A DNA stretch of 64,000 bases from assembly GCF_905171775.1 (NCBI RefSeq), contig NC_053489.1, forward strand, positions 139,454,642 to 139,518,641, given 5' to 3'. Position 1 is the first letter of the stretch, and each line of letters begins with the position of its first letter. A model generated the notes under the pieces. The model was not told the origin of the DNA, searched no databases, and saw nothing but the letters and a program-made list of their open reading frames with translations. Of the stretch, positions 11,341 to 23,326 are shown one piece after another. This stretch comes from Rana temporaria. Its lineage: Eukaryota > Chordata > Amphibia > Anura > Ranidae. The translations under genes were made by a program, and so were the position numbers.

Positions 11341-12000
11341 CAAAATATTACCTGTGGTTTTAGTAGCACAGTTCTAAACAGCAGGATAGCACTGGTTCAG
11401 GCAGCAGGCAGGGGCTTGGTCAGCAACGGCATACAAAATTGTCCAGGCAGGGATACTGTCCCGTCAGGGTCAGTGCAGGCAGAGATATTGCCAGCAGTGC
11501 CAAAAATATTGGTCCTGGTAGTAGGCAGGTCCATGTTGTGTGGTCAGTTCATGCAACAGGCAGAGGCATGATGGCATAGGTCTTACAGGCAGCAGGCAGA
11601 AGTAAGGCCCCGCTCAGGACAGAATGGGGACTGGGGTAGAGGCTTCTCCCACCCAAATCTCTTTGAAGCCTCTGAGTCTCCAGACCCTAAACTAGGATAA
11701 GAAAACAAAAAAAATTGTTTTCTTCATCCAGAAAAAAAATTCTGGAGCCCCTCACATATGTGAGACCCCTGTGTTGAAACCCACTAGTCCAGTAGCAGGG
11801 TACAAGATCAGTCCATGAGGCAGGCAAAAACATGGTCAAACAGTCCAAGGTCAGTTCCAGATTAGGCAGAGGTATTACAGAATCGTTAGGCAGAAGCATG
11901 GTCAAATAACAAGCCAGGGTCAGTTACAGAGCAGGCAGTGGCATAAGGGGTGTGAAGGTGGGTGAAGGCAAGAACTGAGGATTACGTTTACCATACTTCA
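11341..12000. repeat. Degenerate CAGGCAG-rich tandem region inside piggyBac element
   Basis: Motifs like GGCAGCAGGCAGGGGC and GGTCAGT.CAGGCAG recur at irregular 50-60 bp spacing. No coding frame of the transposase is seen here; it lies downstream of the transposase stop on the minus strand. Confidence 0.5.
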
Positions 12001-12990
12001 CTAATAATTTAGTTTAGTATGGTAACGGCGAAAACAGCCAACTACACAGAGGCCTGGCTGGGATGGACACTCGGCACAATAATAAACTGAGTCTCGTCTG
12101 ACTCCTTCACTGGCACACACCTTACATTTTTTTTGACCTCGTCGGCCTGTTGCTGTGGGAGGGACTTTACCTGGAAAGTGACGTTCGGAGAGTCGACTTA
12201 GAACATCTGATCGGATGTTTTGGGGTAGGTCGTTCTGGAATATCAGGGCAGTGGTAGACAAGGAAGGGTAGGGGGTTTTGGGTGGACTTGCGATAAATAA
12301 TATATGACTTATATATGGCCAAATGAAAAAAATTAATTGCTACTTTTTTGTACCAATGGTACATCCGCCTTGTGGCAAGGTAGGGTTCCAGCATTTGGTC
12401 GTTAAAGTCGACTCCCCCCATGAACGAATTGTAGTCCTGGATGCATGTGGGCTTTTGGATGGTGGTGCCATGCCTTCTGGGGATTTCCACAAAGGAATTG
12501 TTGTGGATGGAAGATAACATATTCACATCCCTTCTGTCCTTCCACTTCACTGCCAGAACCTCCTTGTTTCGCAGACTTGCCGATTCTCCTCTTCTCAACT
12601 TCTTATTTACAAGACTTTAAGGAAAGCCCTTCCGATTTTTTCTGACGGTGCCACATGCTGGCGTCTGCTTCCGGTTAGGTTGTGGAACAGGGGAAGAGAT
12701 GTGTAGAAATTATTTATATACAGATGGTAGCCTTTATGCAGTAGGGGGTTGATGAGTTGCCAAACAACTTTTCCACTTGATCCTAAGTAGTCTGGGCAAT
12801 TGGGGGATGCAGCTGGGTGTCCTTCCCTTCGTACACTTAGAAGGCATACAGGTACCCTGTGACTCGGTCACATAGTTTGTAAACCTTCACCCCATAGTGA
12901 GCCCTTTTGCTGGGGATAAATTGCCTGATATTGGTCTGCTGCTTTCTCTCTATGCTCCAGTAGTCTACCGTGAGCGTGAGCTGGGAGACT
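12001..12990 (-). pseudogene. PiggyBac transposase pseudogene
   Basis: Reading leftward on the minus strand, three frame pieces follow each other. The first, about 12990-12600, gives RQFIPSKRAHYGVKVYKLCD, then a premature stop after TGYLYAF, and GYHLYINNFYTSLPLF. The second, 12598-12167, contains YNSFMGGVDFNDQMLEPY. The third, 12261-12001, gives the C-terminal cysteine-rich domain (CKVCASEG, YYCAECPSQPGLCV, CF..YHT). This order is that of DDE_Tnp_1_7 transposases. The expected aspartate in the DNFYTS-type motif is replaced by N (INNFYTS), and there are stops and frameshifts, so the enzyme is dead. The far N-terminus was not found. Confidence 0.85.
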
Positions 12991-13272
12991 CTGGGGGCCG
13001 CAACCTGGAGCTAGTTGCAGGGAAGTCCATCCCCACCACCACCAGCCCTGGTGAACACCTGCTGGCTCTTAGATTCTGTGCCCTGGGGAATCTCATGCTC
13101 TAGCTCCCATTGTGATCCGTGCTGATGCTCTTTGTGAGAAAAAAGGACGTCAATTTTGTTTGGGAGCCACGTAGCACGGCCGCGCAATTGTCAGTTAAAG
13201 CGACGCAGTGCCGAATAGCTAAAGGTGGTCGGGTCATTTGGCAGCTAAATGGTTCGGTGCTTAAGTGGTTAA

Positions 13273-14720
13273 CAAAACTGCTCTTGGTGTGTCTGTTTCA
13301 TTTTAAATATTCACTAGATATTTGAGTGACTGTCCAGTGTACCTTCATTCTAAACTTTGTTGTTTTCCATATTTGACACAGATGCTATTTGCTTTGTCGT
13401 TGCAGTTGGGCTACATTGAGCAACATAGCCAAGCTCTGGAGGTGTAAAAATCCTTAGAAACTTTTTAGGTGGAATTATAGGTGTTTATGCGGCCTAAAAG
13501 CTCAAACAACATCCTGAAACATCCCCTGCGACAGCCAGCAGGAGAGGAGGAAAGTGGGCAACATCATGGGGTTGGGGGGAGGCTGGGCAGCAGGGAGAAT
13601 TGGCCTCACACGGGGTGTTTAGGGTGTGACCAGGCACATCCGGTACACATCTTGTGCATGCCTATGGGTGTATTTTGATATATTAGGCTCTATGCATTGT
13701 AAACAGTGCTTCTTCCATTTTCATGGAAAAAATAAGGAGTTTAGGTACCTCTGGACGCTGTTCACAATTATTTAAAGAGTGAGAAAATATAGGTGAGCGG
13801 TGTTGAAGATGCCACATTGGTTGGACATAAAAGCTGAAGACATACAGCAGTCTTTCCTATCTTCAGTAATGTTCATGGTCATGATAGTCAATAAAAAGCT
13901 AAGATTTGAGTTTAACAATAAATAATTGCTGGGTAGGGAATTTGGCAATCCTGCCAACTTGGGGTACAGACACAAGATCCTCTCCATTTAAAAAGTACAG
14001 TTGAGGTGGTTTGGGAAAAGCCTCCCTCAGGATCAGTTACACTTGAGAGAAGGGTTCGGCGGACAGAATTGTGCTTCTACAGCTGAATAAAGTTTATTGA
14101 GAAAAAAATTATAATAAGTGGGAATAATTAGGATTTCACAGAGAAATTATGATGTGGTAGCTAGGTCAAAAATTAGCATGGCTTATTTGGCTTCCCTTCC
14201 CAGTGATCACAAGCAAAATGATGAGAACAATTACTGAATTAAAATCTGCTTCTGAATCGGAAATATTAGACTTTCCTTTAAAAAAAGTGTGTTGCATTTT
14301 TAGGTCATGGATATACAAGGAACCTTTTAAAAATGTGCACAAAACATAAAAGCTTCCTTTTTATTTTTATATTTTTTTCTTATTTGATTTGCTTTTCCAA
14401 GCAAATTTGCCTTAGTGGGGACAGCAAATTAAAGACAGATAACACTACTTATGGAAAAGGCAGACTAAATAAATGCACTTATAATAATTATGACTACTTC
14501 CCCACAGACAGATGTGTTCTGTATACTTTCTTCTTCATTACACACAGCTGAGTTCTGTATACTTTCTGTGCAGACAACACCAAACACTCTTGTGTGTCCG
14601 GCATTCGGCACTGCCAAGTCTATATCTGTTAAAAAAAGCTGACGTCACCGTCAATGGGTGGATAATATTATGTGGCCTCTACTGCCATCTATTGTATGCC
14701 TTGATTTTCACTCTATATTC
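13273..14720. other. No supported gene
   Basis: Only short frames are seen. A 36-nt stretch (13406-13441) with an AG before and GT after it reads open but has no partner exon. No transposon ends were recognised. Confidence 0.4.
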
Positions 14721-15030
14721 AAGGGGTTGTAAAGGTTCATTTTTTATTATCTAAATAGGTTCCTTTAAGCTAGTGCATTGTTGGTTCACTAACCTTTTCC
14801 TTCGATTTCCCTTCTAAAAAATGTTTTCTTTGTTTTCTTTGCCTGAATTTCTCACTTTCTGTTCCTCCTCAGTAAGCTGTTCTGGCTGACTAACCCCCGT
14901 GGATGATGGGGGCAACCTTACTGAGGAGAAACAGGAAGTGAGAAATTCAGACAAAGAAAAAAAACATTTAGAAGGGAAATCAAAGGAAAAGGTAAGTGAA
15001 CCAACAATGCGCTAGCTTAAAGGAACCTAT
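14721..15030. repeat. Fold-back element, arms TAGGTTCCTTTAAGCTAG
   Basis: 14754-14830 and 14960-15028 are inverted copies (CATTGTTGGTTCACTAACC against GGTAAGTGAACCAACAATG; CACTTTCTGTTCCTCCTCAG against CTGAGGAGAAACAGGAAGTG). The right end is interrupted by the TTAA element starting at 15035. Confidence 0.7.
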
Positions 15031-15034
15031 TTAA

Positions 15035-15513
15035 AGCGGGGGTTCACCCGAAAAACACATTTTTAACATTAGATTGAGGCTAATTGTGGGGAGCACAATC
15101 GGGTGGTTTTTTTTTTTAAATCAATGCAGTACATACCGTTTTAGAGATAGATGTTCTCCGCCGCTTCCGGGTATGGTCTGCGGGACTGGGCGTTCCTATT
15201 TTATTGACAGCCTTCCGACCGTCGCATACAGCGCGTCACGAGTTGCCGAAAGTAGCCGAACGTCCGTGCGCAGGCACCATATAGAGCTGCACCGACGTTC
15301 GGCTTCTTTCGGCAAATTGTGCTAGATGCGACGGTCGGAGGGCTGTCAATCAAATAGGAACGCCCAGTCCCGAAGACCATACCCGGAAGCGGCGGAGAAC
15401 ATCTATCTCTAAAACGGTATGTACTGCATTGATTTAAAAAAAAACACCCGATTGTGCTTCCCACAATTAGCCTCAATCTAATGTTAAAAAAAAAATTCGG
15501 GTGAACCCCCGCT
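15035..15513. mobile_element. Long-TIR MITE, AGCGGGGGTTCACCC family, TTAA target
   Basis: It starts AGCGGGGGTTCACCCG and ends CGGGTGAACCCCCGCT, flanked by TTAA (15031-15034, 15514-15517). The arms are inverted copies of roughly 200 bp (CAGTACATACCGTTTTAGAG region on both sides). TTAA targets fit piggyBac or Kolobok. No protein is encoded. Confidence 0.8.
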
Positions 15514-15517
15514 TTAA

Positions 15518-17118
15518 GTTATCAAATACTAATCAAGCAAAAAAAAAAACGGAATTTCATTGCCACTTGTTTTAAATATTCGGGAAATTTTTAAAAAAGA
15601 CACAAGGAAAGGGTTACATGGTACAGTGATTACCATGTTTTTTTTTTTCACCTTAATATTTGACACTATTGAATTTTTTAACCAATCATTTTTGTTTTAC
15701 ATTTTACATATTTAACTACATTTTATCATATTACTGTCATTAAGCCCAAAGCTACAGTATATGTTTCAGTTTAAGAGGCTTTTTTTTCTACCCTCGAAGC
15801 TTTGCCACAGAAATTCTGCCTGACTCTCAATAGCTGTGCAGGAAGAGACCTGCAGACACCGCCTTGTGTGTATTCCTTAGGACTTCCTGTGGATTGTATA
15901 TTTTTTAAATATTTTTTACAATAAATTTAGTTTTTGGTTCATCCAAAACATTGCATACTACGCTATGTGGATCCCCTTGTCACCATTGTTGGAGTCTAGC
16001 AGATCGGCACCAAAGTCACCATTTCCTTAAGCGGTTAACTTGGACCCAGGAATTGCCTGAGGAATTTGAACTCTAATCAACCTTTTTTCCAGGGGCCACA
16101 CTGGGATTAATACAACTCCTAGTACTTATATTGATTAGAATGCTGGTACTTTCTTGGATTTAGTTGCAAATGACAAACTGTGTATCTATTTAAAGATTGC
16201 TGCCACCAATCTTAGTGCTGGGCAAAACCATATTGGAGCTGATTAATTGCTTACCTGCACAGTATCCTGTCCTGTATTTTTCACTGGGGGCTGGTACCCC
16301 TAACACAGACTGCATGTAATTGGGGAGTGTTATTTTATATTTTTCAAATTTTTTGGACACATTTTTTGGACACATTTCTAATTTTGTTTGGTTTACCACT
16401 TATGTCTTTAACACTTTATTAACTTATTTTTGTTTATGCTCAGCAATTCACCCAAACCTAGACGGTTATTCACTTAATGTTAGTGGTACAGAAGCACATT
16501 GCTGCTCTTCCCCACCTACCCTATTGAGCATCTAGCACAGTGTATTGCACGCCTGCACAGGATCCTGACCTACACCGTTGTTGGTTTTATCTATTTTTTT
16601 TAAAGCTAGTTTAATTCCTTGTGGTTTGGCATAATTCCACCTCAGGTACGCACCCACATTGTGATAGACTGCCATCCATCTGTGGCAGCACATCACTATT
16701 GGCATTATCAATGGGTAACCTGTCAAGGCCCCCATTCATTTCAGGGGTGTGCCACAGCAAAGGGAATCCATTCCATTGGGTTTACCTTTTATTGACTACC
16801 CAACACCTGTTCCTTAACAGGCACACTGATCACCATCTGGTGATCTAGCTACTATTGCAGTGCCACCATCCCACCACTTTATATCTACTCATCGATCACA
16901 TTACTGAGATCTCCCAGGGAGGCAGCAGCAATTATTACATCATAAGCGCGGATCCCAAAACTTATCGATTTTTTTAGCTCTGCATTTTGTAATGTAAAAC
17001 ATTATCATATGGAAATAGTATAAAAAAAAATAAAAACAGGTAAAGTCTGTATCAGTCATACACTACAATCATTATTATACAAAGTATCTTTGTGACATTG
17101 ATATGGCAGATCCTTGGA
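15518..17118. other. No supported gene; unassigned AT-rich DNA
   Basis: Several poly-A/T runs and short frames only. The stretch TTTTTTGGACACATTTTTTGG near 16350 is a local duplication. No transposon ends were recognised. Confidence 0.4.
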
Positions 17119-17870
17119 GGGTTCATATTTATCATAGAGTGAGCACCGGCGGACTGACAACACTCAGGGCCCCCGGACCAAAAAAAGCAAGAGCCCCATG
17201 TCATTCCCCACCCATGACCCGCCCCTGGCCCCCACATTTTGCACAAAGTACAACAGAGAGTCTGTTAGAAAGCATCACCTCCAGGCCCCATTATAGACTA
17301 TACAGGAGTATAATGGGACCTGGAGGGGGTCTCTTTCTAACAGTGTACTGACCATTCTGGTCCTCACGGGACCCCCTTCTTGTGCCATGACTCTCACCCC
17401 TGTACATTACACACTCCTGACCCCTGTAAATGACATACTCCTGACTCCTGACCCCTGAACACTGTATATTACATACTCCTGACACCTGTGAAGAAGAGAC
17501 GTGCGGTGGAAGCATGGAGGGCTCAGGAGCCGCCGCTCATCCCACAGCTCGCTGCTGCCTGACCCGCTGCCTGACCCGCCACCAAGATGGGGTAAGTGCC
17601 GGCAGGCGGGCTGGGGGGGGGGGTATGCTGGTAAAATGCTGCCGAGGGGGTCACAGTGGCTGCAATAGATGGGCACAGTGGCTTCTAATGATGGGCACAG
17701 TGGCTGCTATTGATGGGCACAGTGGCTGCTAATGATGAACACAGTGAGGTTGCAATTGATGGACACAGTGAGGTTGCAATTGATGGGCACAGTGGTTGCA
17801 ATTGATGGACACAGTGAGGTTGCAATTGATGAGTTTTGCTATAAGCTGGTTGTCTAGTAATGTGCAAAAA
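17119..17870. repeat. GC-rich dispersed repeat carrying a GATGGGCACAGTGGCTGC minisatellite
   Basis: The left part has CTCCTGACCCCTG tandem motifs (17412-17490). From about 17645 to 17830 a unit near 20-28 bp (GATGGGCACAGTGGCTGC, drifting to GACACAGTGAGGTTGCAATT) repeats. Frames read through both strands and are not genes. Confidence 0.65.
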
Positions 17871-19845
17871 GAAAATATTCTCATTTAAGTGTGTTTTTGT
17901 AATAAGTGATTAAAAAACAGCTGCACTCACTGTATTGCACATCCCAATACTAAAACATCCTGTATAAATCCAAAAAATAGTGTTGCGCTATTTGGAACTG
18001 TATGGTGCACAGGGAGGGTGATCAGTGTAGCAGGGGAGAAACTACTAGAAACATACCCCTGTATGGCTCTCTCTGCAGCAGCTGAAAAGCGGTGGGATTA
18101 ATGGGAGAAGAAGCCAGCTTTCAGCTGCTGCAGAGAGAACCATTCAGGGAATCGGTTTTAGTAATTGCCCCTCTGCCACGCAGGTCACCCTTCCTGCCCA
18201 CATTCGATTCACCCAGCTCCCTGGGACCTCATGCTGGCCAAGGCCCCATACAGGAGGACCGGTGGTACCCCCATATAGACAGACCTGCCAGATGCCCTCC
18301 AATGTGCACACCACAATTCCATCGCTAAATGACAGACTCCCGATTGTGGTAATGACCTGGTTGTTAGGGAGAGTACAGGAGAAGACCATGACAGTTGCAG
18401 GGCACATTACTAGACATATACATCTAAAAAATAGTGTTGCGCTATTATAGTGTAACAGGAAATAGTAAAAAAATGCAGTGTTCCCACACTATTATTAATA
18501 AATTGCCTCCAAGTGCAAATAAATTCTCATATATATATATATATATATACACATATGTCAATACATGCTTACATACTGATAATGAGATATAGTGCAAACT
18601 GATTATATCCAAATAAAGTGCTAGGTAATTAGTGCAAAAAGTTCATTCAAGCAATGTCAAATTCACAAATATGACATGAGGGAATCATTGATAGCAGAAA
18701 AAAATACAGGCCCAATTCCAGTGGCAATAACGACAAAAGTGCTGCACACGTTCTTAATTCTGTCCACAAAGTGCTCCAAGTGCTCATTTATCAGTTCTCC
18801 GCCATATATACTAGATGGACTCTTACCAAATGTAGAGAACCTATAACAAGATCTAGCCGTACATCAGTGAGCAAATTCCTCCACTATGGGCAGGGCCTGG
18901 GAATGGGTAGATATCTGGTTACATACATAGTTACATACAATTTAGGTCGAAAAAAGACACAAGTCCGTAGGTTGCTACCTTATTATAAAGGGGTTACAGA
19001 TTACAACATAAGTCTCTTTCATATAACCCCCATCTCTTTCTTGGGGCAACTGAGGTGGCCATTTTGCCTCAACATTGGGACCAGGAAACTTTGCAAGAGG
19101 GGAGGTTTGGTCTTGACCAGGAAGGGAGGGGTGCATGCATGTTGCCCTCACGTTTCTGGGCACCTAGGCTGCATTCCTGGATAAAGGTCTATCATAATGT
19201 AGCCAAAGTCAACATTGACAGTTGTGACTTGGTGCCTTTTATCCACTGCCACCTGTCTAACATCAGATATCATTTTAACATAAAGGAGAAAGGATGGTTC
19301 ACAATGCAATTGTTATTAATAAGTAATGGAAGATAAACATAAGACTCTGTGATATAATGTAGCAAGAGACAATAGAGTGATTTGGAATTTCAGTCTTTTA
19401 TGCACTAACAATGTACTAGCTATCATATTAGGGTAAAAAAAGAATGAATAGTTGAAATGTAAATGGGTTGAAATAGTTACAGTAGATAGGTGCTGTCTCG
19501 GATAGGATGGTGGGAGTTAGTGCCTTTCCCAGTTCTTTGGTCTTTTTGGCGAGTTCCTCTCTGGGTCCGGCCCACTAATCTTGTAGTATATAAATATGGG
19601 ACAGTGAGCTGGAGGGAGGAGCCCCTGGGGAAGATCCGAGAACCAAGGTCCAAGTTCTGTCAGGGGGACAAAGAGTTTGGGGCTTCTCTCTAAGGAGAGT
19701 CCCAGAGAGATTGATTACCCTTAAGGGGGGAAGACGGAGAATGATACCTGTGAAGAGCAGGAGCAGGCTATCTATCACTATCGGGGTGTAAAGTCATCAG
19801 AGTCTGGTGTTCGCCCTGAAGACACCAGCACTGCAGTATGCCTAA
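17871..19845. other. No supported gene; short repeats
   Basis: AAATAGTGTTGCGCTATT occurs twice (about 17977 and 18428), there is an (AT)n run at 18530-18549, and a short dispersed motif GTTACATACATAGTTACATA-like followed by GAAAAAAGACACAAG is near 18918-18963. No exon is supported. Confidence 0.45.
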
Positions 19846-20348
19846 GGCCGTGTACACACCAGCAAACATGTACGATGAAACCGGTCCGCCGGACCGTTTT
19901 CACCGTACATGTCTGCCCGGGGCTTTGTGTACGATGGCTGTACTAACCATCGTACAGAAAGCCGCGCGCAAACAATACGCGGGGCGTGTCCGCGGTGTCG
20001 CCGCGTCGATGACGCAGTGTTGCCGCGACAATGACGCGGCGACGTGGGCGGGCCTGCCAGTTAAATGCTTCCACGCATGCGTCGAAGTCATTCGACGCAT
20101 GTGAGGGATGGCGGGCGCTCGGACATGTACGGTAGGTCTGTACAGACGACCGAACATGTCCGAGCGGGCAGGATTCCAGCGGACTGTTTTAAAAAAAGTC
20201 CAGGAATATTTGTCCGCTGGGAAAAGGCCTGGCGGGCAAATGTTTGCTGGAATCCTGCACGCTCGGGCCTACACACGACCGAACATGTCTGCTGAAACTG
20301 GCCCGCAGACCAGTTTCAGCAGACATGTTTGGTCGTCTGTACGGGGCC
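19846..20348. mobile_element. MITE, GGCCGTGTACACACC type, relative of 7104-7586
   Basis: Ends GGCCGTGTACACACC and GTCTGTACGGGGCC are inverted and sit in CCTAA...TTAGG. It shares GACATGTACGGTAGGTCTGT, TTTTAAAAAAAGTCCAGGA and CATGTCTGCTGAAACTGG blocks with the element at 7104-7586. It contains CACGCATGCGTCGAAG and its inverse. Confidence 0.75.
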
Positions 20349-21796
20349 TTAGGAGAACATACATCTGCGTGAGAATGCCTTTGAAGGACTGTAACTGATT
20401 GGACTTCACCTTTGCAGGTATGCCGGGGCAGTACACAATCTGTCATTAGAAGTAGGAAAATAGGAATAACATTGCACTTGTATGTTAGTGTTAAATTGTT
20501 AATTTTGTTCATTTGGTTACCTGAGGTAATGGAAATTTAACAAGCAGCCTGTCCATAACGTGTACCTGCTATATGTGGAACGTCCCCTAGCAGCAAGGGG
20601 GATGTTGTCAGCACTCCTTCCGCAAGTGGTCTGTCTTCCAAAGCTTCAGGAGTGGATTCGCAGCACAGAAGTTCTCATCCTGTACAGAAGTACGTAGGTT
20701 CAAGAGTTAAAGTTGAGTGCACATGTGGAGCCCACGTAGAATGCATGGCATGACCCACTCCACTACTAGTATAAAACGCTGAAAAGGTGGATGTGGACAG
20801 AGCTCAGCATCTCCCTCCTGAATGCAAATTACTGAGGTGTACATTGTCACTAGGAACCGAGGTTTACTGGAGAACAGTTGCAGTGCAAGTGTACATGGTG
20901 TACGTTCATCTCTAAGAGTAGAGGTCCGCCATAAGTTCGAGTATTCCCCCATGGTAGACTCAACCTCGTCCTAGGGCATTGAGGAAGATGGCACAAAGCA
21001 AAGGTATACCATGTGTGGTAAAGTGAGTGACCCTGAACAAGGTGCCTAGCATAGCCCAGAAGAATCCACCCTGGGTTAGGCCTCACTTGTGACCCTTGCT
21101 TGGCACTCAACAGGTAGGAAAACACGGAGGACGTGACAAACAACTGCCTACCCCCTCCCCCCTCCTTACACACACATATTGCTGTCAATTCACTTGTGTG
21201 TTAAGTTTTTGCAACATTTGCAGGATTTTGAGTAATTGTTAGATATCTTGGCTAATCAAGTGTTTTCAATTCTTGCTTTTCTAATATGGATCAATGCAGA
21301 ATGCTTCCTGTTAAGGGTCTCATCAGTGTATAACATTCCAGATGTAATGTGCTTGTATCAGCTGATTTCGTTTTATCTTACACTTTCCCTATCTTCAGTA
21401 CTGTACTCAGACCTGGCGTCTGTGTTCTCTTGGGCCCTTGGTAGAACATAATCAATGACCTAATGATGAATAATATATGAGAACAAAAATAACAGCTATT
21501 TTCCACTTGTAATGCCCTTGCAACATGCCAAGTGCACTAGATTCATATGATTTCTAACTCCTGAGATACTTTGTGATGTCTGATCAACTTTGCTAAAGAG
21601 AAAACATAAGCAATGTGTGTAGAGATTTTTATGCACCCTTGTGGGTTCATAAAAACCAGTAATTGTGTCCGGTTCTGTGATGTGTTACGTGAATCATGGC
21701 AACTGGGATTTAGCTGCAAGAAAATGCATCTTATAATGCAAGTAAAATTGTTATACAAACCAGTTAAAGTGGCTCTAAAGTCAAGACATTTTTACC
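20349..21796. other. No supported gene
   Basis: A TATAAAA-like box (ACTAGTATAAAACGC near 20770) and mixed unique sequence are present. I could not match it to a gene or find LTR borders. Open frames are short. Confidence 0.4.
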
Positions 21797-21800
21797 TTAA

Positions 21801-22426
21801 AGTGGATGTAAACCCAAAAAAATGTTTTATTTTTTTTGATGTCACAATGTAGAGTATAAGATTTCCTATCATCTGTGCCCAGTCTTGCCACACAGAGTAA
21901 TTCCAGCTCTGAGCAATCCTCTTTTATTTTTCAGTGAAAATTAACAGACTTCCAGATAAAACCCTGTCTAAATTAAAAGTCCGAAAGCCTCTCTCCTTGC
22001 TTTGAGTGACAGGTTATTTACATATCTAGCTTGGACATGTTTATCATATGTTATGTTATGTTGATCATAATATGAGGTGATCCACAGGTCATTGTATATT
22101 ACCAGGATGTGTTATGTGGGGGAGGGGTGGATTTCTCACTTTTTATACTGTGGATCACCTCATATTATGATAAACATAACATAACATATGATAAACATGT
22201 CCAAGCTAGGTATGTAAATAACCTGTCACTCAAAGCAAGGAGAGAGGCTTTCGGACTTTTAATTTAGACAGGTTTTTATCTGGAAGTCTGTTAATTTTCA
22301 CTGGACAATAAAAGAGGATTGTTCAGAGCTGGATTAACTATGTGTGGGAAGAATGGGCACAGATGATAGGAAATCTTATTCTCTACATTGTGACATAAAA
22401 AAAAAAATTGAGGGTTTACATCCACT
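21801..22426. mobile_element. Long-TIR fold-back MITE, AGTGGATGTAAACCC ends, TTAA target
   Basis: TTAA borders both sides (21797-21800, 22427-22430). The arms, about 260 bp each, are near-identical inverted copies (GACTTCCAGATAAAACCCTG, CATATGATAAACATGTCC and others) around a spacer at about 22085-22140. No protein is encoded. Confidence 0.8.
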
Positions 22427-22430
22427 TTAA

Positions 22431-23122
22431 TGTCTTACTACTTTCTCCCCACTTACCTGACTCATGTACTGTATTGATCCAGTGCTGTGCCCTGCTGCAG
22501 GTCTTCTCTCCCCTTTTCCTGGTCAGCGTAAGCCATTGGCTCCTGCTGTTGCCAGTGAAATCATGTGAGCAAACAGCAGGGGCTGAACTGTGTGGTGTGT
22601 GTCTATGGACACGCACAGCCCGGCTCATGGTCACACCTGGGTCTGGTATGGTCTTGGGGAAGGACCTTGCACTTTTTTTTATTTTTTCATTTTGGTGTAG
22701 TGGTGAGATTTGTGCTGGCAATAAAATGTTATTCACTGGCAATTTAAACGACATCATTTTTTTTTTTTTGCTGCTCTGTGCTGTTCTTTGCATGGCATGA
22801 CAAGCAATGGAGGGAAGAGGAGAGAGTGACACTGCATTGTTTAGCACAAGTGTGATTCGGCCCATTATTGCTAGAGGGGTCTTGTTGTGTCTTCTGTGCA
22901 CCTTCAGTTTCTGCCCGGTGGACAGATGTCAAAACACTGCTGACTTCACACCATGTGAAACAGGGCCAAAACATACATCATTGTGTTTTCCATAAAAAAA
23001 ACATGTTTATTACAATAAAAGTTTAGAAATTCTCATGGTTTCATAGGCAAATGGATCAGGACTCCATATATCACATACAGATTGAGTCTACTTCCTCAAA
23101 CGTCTGGGAACGCTTAAACAGC
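22431..23122. other. No supported gene
   Basis: The first part may belong to an outer repeat that the previous MITE entered (TAAAGTCAAGACATTTTTACC on the left, TGTCTTACTACTTTCTCCCC on the right). Frames here lack domains. Confidence 0.35.
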
Positions 23123-23174
23123 TGCCAAAGATTGAACCAGGGACCTTTAGATCTCCCAACTGAGCCATTTTGGC
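23123..23174 (-). tRNA. tRNA-Phe-like relic lacking the anticodon arm
   Basis: On the minus strand GCCAAAATGGCTCAGTTGGG gives an acceptor 5' strand and A box. It passes directly to ATCTAAAGGTCCCTGGTTCA (variable loop and B box) and ends TCTTTGGCA, which pairs with the 5' strand over six bases. The order and bases match the usual vertebrate tRNA-Phe except that about 20 nt covering the anticodon stem-loop are missing. It is therefore a pseudogene or the head of a tRNA-derived SINE, not a working tRNA. Confidence 0.65.
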
Positions 23175-23326
23175 AAGTTGAGAGGCATCTATTTTATTAG
23201 ACATTGAGTTTGCTTAGAGGTGAGGTATTGTGGATTTTTGAGTGCTGCACTTTATTAATTTGTTTCATGAACTTGGCAATACATTTCTGGGCACTTTCCT
23301 GTGCCGAAGGAGCTGCAGGTGCTGCA

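Larger units (their letters stand above)
9396..13272 (-). mobile_element. PiggyBac-like transposon, full span but decayed
   Basis: The left border is TTAACCACTTGCTTACTGGG and the right border is CGGTGCTTAAGTGGTTAA, with TTAA on both sides (9396-9399, 13269-13272), the piggyBac target. A piggyBac-type transposase relic lies inside on the minus strand. Subterminal blocks contain three copies of ACACCCCAAAATACATT (10761, 11155, 11306). A GGCCCAGATTC MITE is nested at 9777-10457. The left and right ends resemble different small-element subfamilies, so a chimeric origin is possible. Confidence 0.65.

Noticed and set aside
13406..13441. 36-nt micro-exon-like stretch (LGYIEQHSQALE) between AG and GT
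   Set aside because: No matching neighbouring exons within reach and a weak pyrimidine tract; too short to support alone.
15074..15476. Near-identical short proteins on opposite strands (MRLIVGSTIG...)
   Set aside because: Arise from the two inverted arms of one MITE, not from duplicated genes.
20570..21180. Possible LTR with TATAAAA near 20770
   Set aside because: No paired borders or retroviral coding sequence could be found.
22416..22901. 161-codon minus-strand frame
   Set aside because: No domain; spans a lysine run from a poly-T tract and MITE-adjacent DNA.
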